Assembly: GCA_041648755.1 (NCBI GenBank)
Contig: JBAZOJ010000180.1
Span: forward strand, 1-7,480
DNA: 7,480 nucleotides
DNA from: JBAZOJ01 sp041648755
GTDB lineage: Bacteria > Planctomycetota > B143-G9
Reading direction: 5' to 3'
This document shows, one piece after another, positions 4,871-7,480 of this stretch (positions are counted from its first letter, which is position 1; each line of letters starts with the position of its first letter). The notes below the pieces were generated by a model. That model had not been told where the DNA came from and made no database searches. It saw only the letters and a list, made by a program, of their open reading frames with translations. Position numbers and translations under genes: made by a program.

Positions 4871-7249
4871 ATGAACACGGAAATCCGGCCGGGCGGACGA
4901 CAGAAGCTGGATGCCTATCTTCTGCAGTCCGGCAAGGTCACCCAGGAGCAACTGACCGAGGCACGCCAGCGCCAACAGGGAACCAAGCGTTCCCTGCAGG
5001 AAGTCCTCATCGAGATGAAGTACGTCAACGAGGACGATATCTTCAACTGGCTGCGCGTGTTCACCAATATCCCGGTGCTGAGCCTCACCAACCTGGCCAT
5101 TCCTGAAGATATCGCCAAACTCATAGACTATGAATTCACGGTCGCCAACGGAGTGATCCCTGTTCGTATGGACGGAGCAGATCTCGTCGTTGCGATGAGC
5201 AACCCGCTTGACGTGAACCTTGTTGACGATATTCGCCATATGACCGGAAAGAACGTGAAGACGGTCTTGTCCAAGCACAGTGAAGTGCTGAAGGCCATCG
5301 AGGTGGTCAACCAGTTCGACGACTCGGTATACGAAGTGATGAAGAACATCATCTCCGACGACGAGGACGTCAGCTTCACTCAGGAAGAAGAGGAGCAGGA
5401 TGGCGATTCAGGTCAAGCGGAAATGGGGGAAGAAAGCCCCGTCATAAAAGTCGTCAACATGATCTTCGCGGACGCGATTCGGTCCGGCGCATCCGACATA
5501 CACATCGAGCCCCTCGAAAAGGAAATGCACGTCAAGTACAGGACTGACGGAATGCTTCGCTTCATCATGAAGATTCCGATTTCGATGGCTCCGCGCATCA
5601 CCGCGCGCATCAAGGTGCTTGCGAAGATGGACATTGCCGAGAAGCGTCAACCTCAGGACGGTCGCGCATTCGTCAGCACTCAGGGCAAGAAGATGGACAT
5701 GCGCGTTTCGACTCTGCCACTTCTTTACGGCGAAAAGACAGTCATCCGGTTGCTGGACAAGTCGTCCCCCGTAGTTGGGCTGGACAAAATCAACCTTCTG
5801 CCTCCGGAGCGCAAACGGCTTGACGATATAGTTGCGAAGCCCTACGGGGTGTTCCTCGTGGTAGGCCCCACCGGGTCAGGTAAATCGACAACGCTGTATT
5901 CGATTCTCAAGCATATCAAGCGCGATGACAACAACGTGATAACGGTCGAAGACCCCGTTGAATACGAGCTGGAGGGCATCAACCAGGTACAGGTGAATGT
6001 CAGGGCTGGAATGACCTTTCCAGCAGCACTGCGCTCGATACTGCGCCAGGATCCAAACATGATAATGGTGGGCGAAATCCGCGACGGTGAAACGGCGGAA
6101 ATTGCCGTCAGAGCTTCCATGACGGGGCACTTGGTTATGAGCACGGCTCATACGAATGACGCCGCCAGCGCTGTTACCCGCCTTATCGACATCGGAATCG
6201 ACAAATATATGATCGCCAGTTCCCTGCTGGGCATCATCGCACAGCGCCTTACACGCAGAATTTGCCCGGATTGCCGGAGACCCTATAAGCCGGATGAGAA
6301 GCTGCTGGCACTGATCTCGTCGCAAGTTCCTTTCCCCGAAGGCCAGGTTTTCTATCAGCCCGTCGGATGTGAGAAATGCAGTCAGCGCGGCTACAAGGGC
6401 CGATTGGCGATCTTCGAGATCATGGTCATTACCGAACGAATGCGCGCAATGATTATCGAGGGCGCCAATGATCGGCAACTGACCTTTGCCGCCGTGAGAG
6501 AGGGCATGGACACCCTGTTCATGTCAGGGCTCCGGCGAGTCTATGCCGGACTCACATCCATTGACGAATTACTCAGAGTGGTCGGGTTTTCCCCCATCGA
6601 GACCTCGGTGTGCCCGAACCCGGAATGCGGAACGCTCGCGGATGACAATGACCGCTTCTGCAAGGATTGCGGCACTTCCCTTGGCTCTCACTGTCCGCAG
6701 TGCAAAGCACCGGTAAAGCGGCTCTGGAAAAACTGCGTGAATTGCGGCTTCCATCTGAAGATGGGAGCGCCTCCGGCTTTTGTGCCCGCCAAGGAACCCC
6801 GCACGGAAGAAAGCGCGTCGCCCTCAGAGGAAATCCCGCGGCCGATCATGCTCGTTGTGGATGACGACCCCTCCATTCGCAAGGTTACGAAGGCCCTTTT
6901 CAAAGGGACCTTCCCGACTATTCTCGAAGCGGAAAACGGCGAAGATGGCCTCCGCCTTGCCAGCCAATACGTGCCCGAATTGATGATTCTGGACGTAATT
7001 ATGCCCGGAATCAGCGGATTTGAGGTCTGCAGAAGACTGCGCCGTTCCCTTGCGACCTCACAGATACCGGTGGTGCTGCTGTCCGCGATATCCGAAGAGG
7101 AAGGACAGACAAAGGGTCTCGACGCAGGAGCCGATGATTACGTCGGAAAGCCCTTCTCTCCCGCAAAGCTCAAGTCTCGCGTGGAATTGACACTGAAACG
7201 AAAGCAGCGGCTGGCGGAGCCTTCCACTCAGAAGGTCGAGCAGAAATGA
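4871..7249 (+). CDS. PilB/GspE-type assembly ATPase fused to double zinc ribbon and receiver domain
   Basis: Cytoplasmic hexameric ATPase that powers type IV pilus extension or type II secretion, 792 aa against about 570 for typical PilB. Residues 10-70 form an MshEN-like N-terminal region with two tandem L-x-x-x-L-x-x-x-G-x-V-x-x-x-Q-L type units, a fold that binds c-di-GMP in MshE/PilB proteins. An acidic linker lies at about 160-190. The core has Walker A GPTGSGKS (332-339), Asp box VEDPVEYE (359-366), Walker B MIMVGEIRD (397-405), His box with H420 and H427, and the tetracysteine zinc site C465, C468, C500, C503. Then come unusual additions: a double zinc ribbon (C581, C586, C597, C600; C608, C611, C622, C625) and a CheY-like receiver (658-780) with D665/D666, phospho-acceptor D708, S738 and K760-P. 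The complete receiver implies control by a histidine kinase (inference). PilB and GspE cannot be separated without neighbouring pilus genes. Gene 6 overlaps its stop by ATGA. Confidence 0.93.
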   Translation: MNTEIRPGGRQKLDAYLLQSGKVTQEQLTEARQRQQGTKRSLQEVLIEMKYVNEDDIFNWLRVFTNIPVLSLTNLAIPEDIAKLIDYEFTVANGVIPVRMDGADLVVAMSNPLDVNLVDDIRHMTGKNVKTVLSKHSEVLKAIEVVNQFDDSVYEVMKNIISDDEDVSFTQEEEEQDGDSGQAEMGEESPVIKVVNMIFADAIRSGASDIHIEPLEKEMHVKYRTDGMLRFIMKIPISMAPRITARIKVLAKMDIAEKRQPQDGRAFVSTQGKKMDMRVSTLPLLYGEKTVIRLLDKSSPVVGLDKINLLPPERKRLDDIVAKPYGVFLVVGPTGSGKSTTLYSILKHIKRDDNNVITVEDPVEYELEGINQVQVNVRAGMTFPAALRSILRQDPNMIMVGEIRDGETAEIAVRASMTGHLVMSTAHTNDAASAVTRLIDIGIDKYMIASSLLGIIAQRLTRRICPDCRRPYKPDEKLLALISSQVPFPEGQVFYQPVGCEKCSQRGYKGRLAIFEIMVITERMRAMIIEGANDRQLTFAAVREGMDTLFMSGLRRVYAGLTSIDELLRVVGFSPIETSVCPNPECGTLADDNDRFCKDCGTSLGSHCPQCKAPVKRLWKNCVNCGFHLKMGAPPAFVPAKEPRTEESASPSEEIPRPIMLVVDDDPSIRKVTKALFKGTFPTILEAENGEDGLRLASQYVPELMILDVIMPGISGFEVCRRLRRSLATSQIPVVLLSAISEEEGQTKGLDAGADDYVGKPFSPAKLKSRVELTLKRKQRLAEPSTQKVEQK

Positions 7250-7480
7250 TCGCTGTCGTTTCCGATGTCCATGCCAACCTCGAAGCGCTTGAAGCGGTAA
7301 TGGCCGACATCAATGCGCGCGGAATCAAGAGGATCTTCTTTCTGGGAGACATCGTCGGCTACGGCCCCAACCCGCTCGAGGTCCTGAAATTCCTGAAGAG
7401 CTTCGAGTACGGCCTTATCGGCAACCATGACGCCGCCGTCCTGTACAAGGTGCCCGAGAATTTCAATCACATAGCGAAAC
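7246..7480 (+). CDS. Calcineurin-like metallophosphoesterase, N-terminal part
   Basis: Partial gene: 78 codons visible, then cut by the window edge. It opens with the metal-binding motifs of the calcineurin-like superfamily: D7-x-H9 (SDVHANLEAL), G34-D35 followed by IVGYGPNP, and G59-N60-H61-D62. The GDIVGYGPNP and SDVHANL forms are typical of YfcE/MJ0936-like phosphodiesterases and related ApaH-like enzymes, usually about 240 aa and cytoplasmic; the substrate cannot be told from this part. ATG 7246 overlaps the gene 5 stop as ATGA, so the two are translationally coupled and share an operon. The only SD-like bases (AGAAGG about 10 nt upstream) lie inside gene 5, which fits coupling. Confidence 0.88.
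   Translation, partial: MIAVVSDVHANLEALEAVMADINARGIKRIFFLGDIVGYGPNPLEVLKFLKSFEYGLIGNHDAAVLYKVPENFNHIAK

Noticed and set aside
4355..4878. Antisense frames of 123 and 93 codons across the end of gene 4 and the intergenic region
   Set aside because: They have no recognisable domain, no convincing SD and they overlap real genes or promoter elements. The openness was kept only as a note on the intergenic block.
4720..5106. A + strand frame of 128 codons overlapping the start of gene 5
   Set aside because: It overlaps the strongly supported MshEN/PilB coding frame and has no domain similarity of its own.
1..7480. CRISPR array, tRNA/rRNA genes, transposase or integrase
   Set aside because: I saw no regularly spaced repeats, no tRNA-like cloverleaf or rRNA stretches, and no transposase or recombinase domain in any frame.

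Overview
This is bacterial DNA of moderate-to-high G+C. It is densely coded on the + strand, with clear Shine-Dalgarno sequences, GTG and ATG starts and overlapping stop/start codons. A pilus-type assembly ATPase implies an organism with a type IV pilus or type II secretion machine. The sequence does not name the taxon. The PilB + zinc-ribbon + receiver fusion suggests an uncultured environmental lineage rather than a well-studied enteric or bacillus, but that is a weak inference.

Left half (about 1-3986): a compact three-gene cassette that looks like anti-phage defence. Gene 1 (17-1693) is an OLD-type protein, an ABC/SMC-like ATPase followed by a TOPRIM nuclease. Gene 2 (1686-3116) overlaps its end by 8 bp and is a short UvrD/Rep-type SF1 helicase. 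This is the GajA/GajB layout of Gabija, also called class 2 OLD + UvrD. Gene 3 (3171-3986) follows 54 nt later behind a very strong ribosome-binding site. It is a TIGR02391 (Hypoth_Ymh) protein whose C-terminal domain carries an R-N-x-x-x-H motif, the HEPN ribonuclease signature. The reading offered here is a Gabija-like DNA-sensing and cutting pair with a candidate RNA-cutting third component. The third-component role is inference.

Middle (3987-4870): gene 4 (4057-4512) encodes a small SRPBCC/START-like ligand-binding protein. It begins at an ATGA overlap with an 11-codon mini-ORF and just after a duplicated SD-like octamer. After it lies a stretch of about 358 bp with no credible gene. That stretch holds short repeats, small hairpins, two candidate sigma-70 promoters (one with a perfect TATAAT), a 9-bp dyad spanning the promoters, and a perfect GC-rich hairpin next to the ribosome-binding site of gene 5.

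Right part (4871-7480): gene 5 encodes a PilB/GspE-family ATPase with an N-terminal MshEN-like region (potential c-di-GMP binding) and a complete ATPase core. It is extended by a double zinc ribbon and a CheY-like receiver domain with all phosphorylation residues. Gene 6 overlaps gene 5 by ATGA and starts a calcineurin-like metallophosphoesterase cut by the window edge. The window therefore appears to cover the junction between an accessory defence cassette and a motility/secretion operon.
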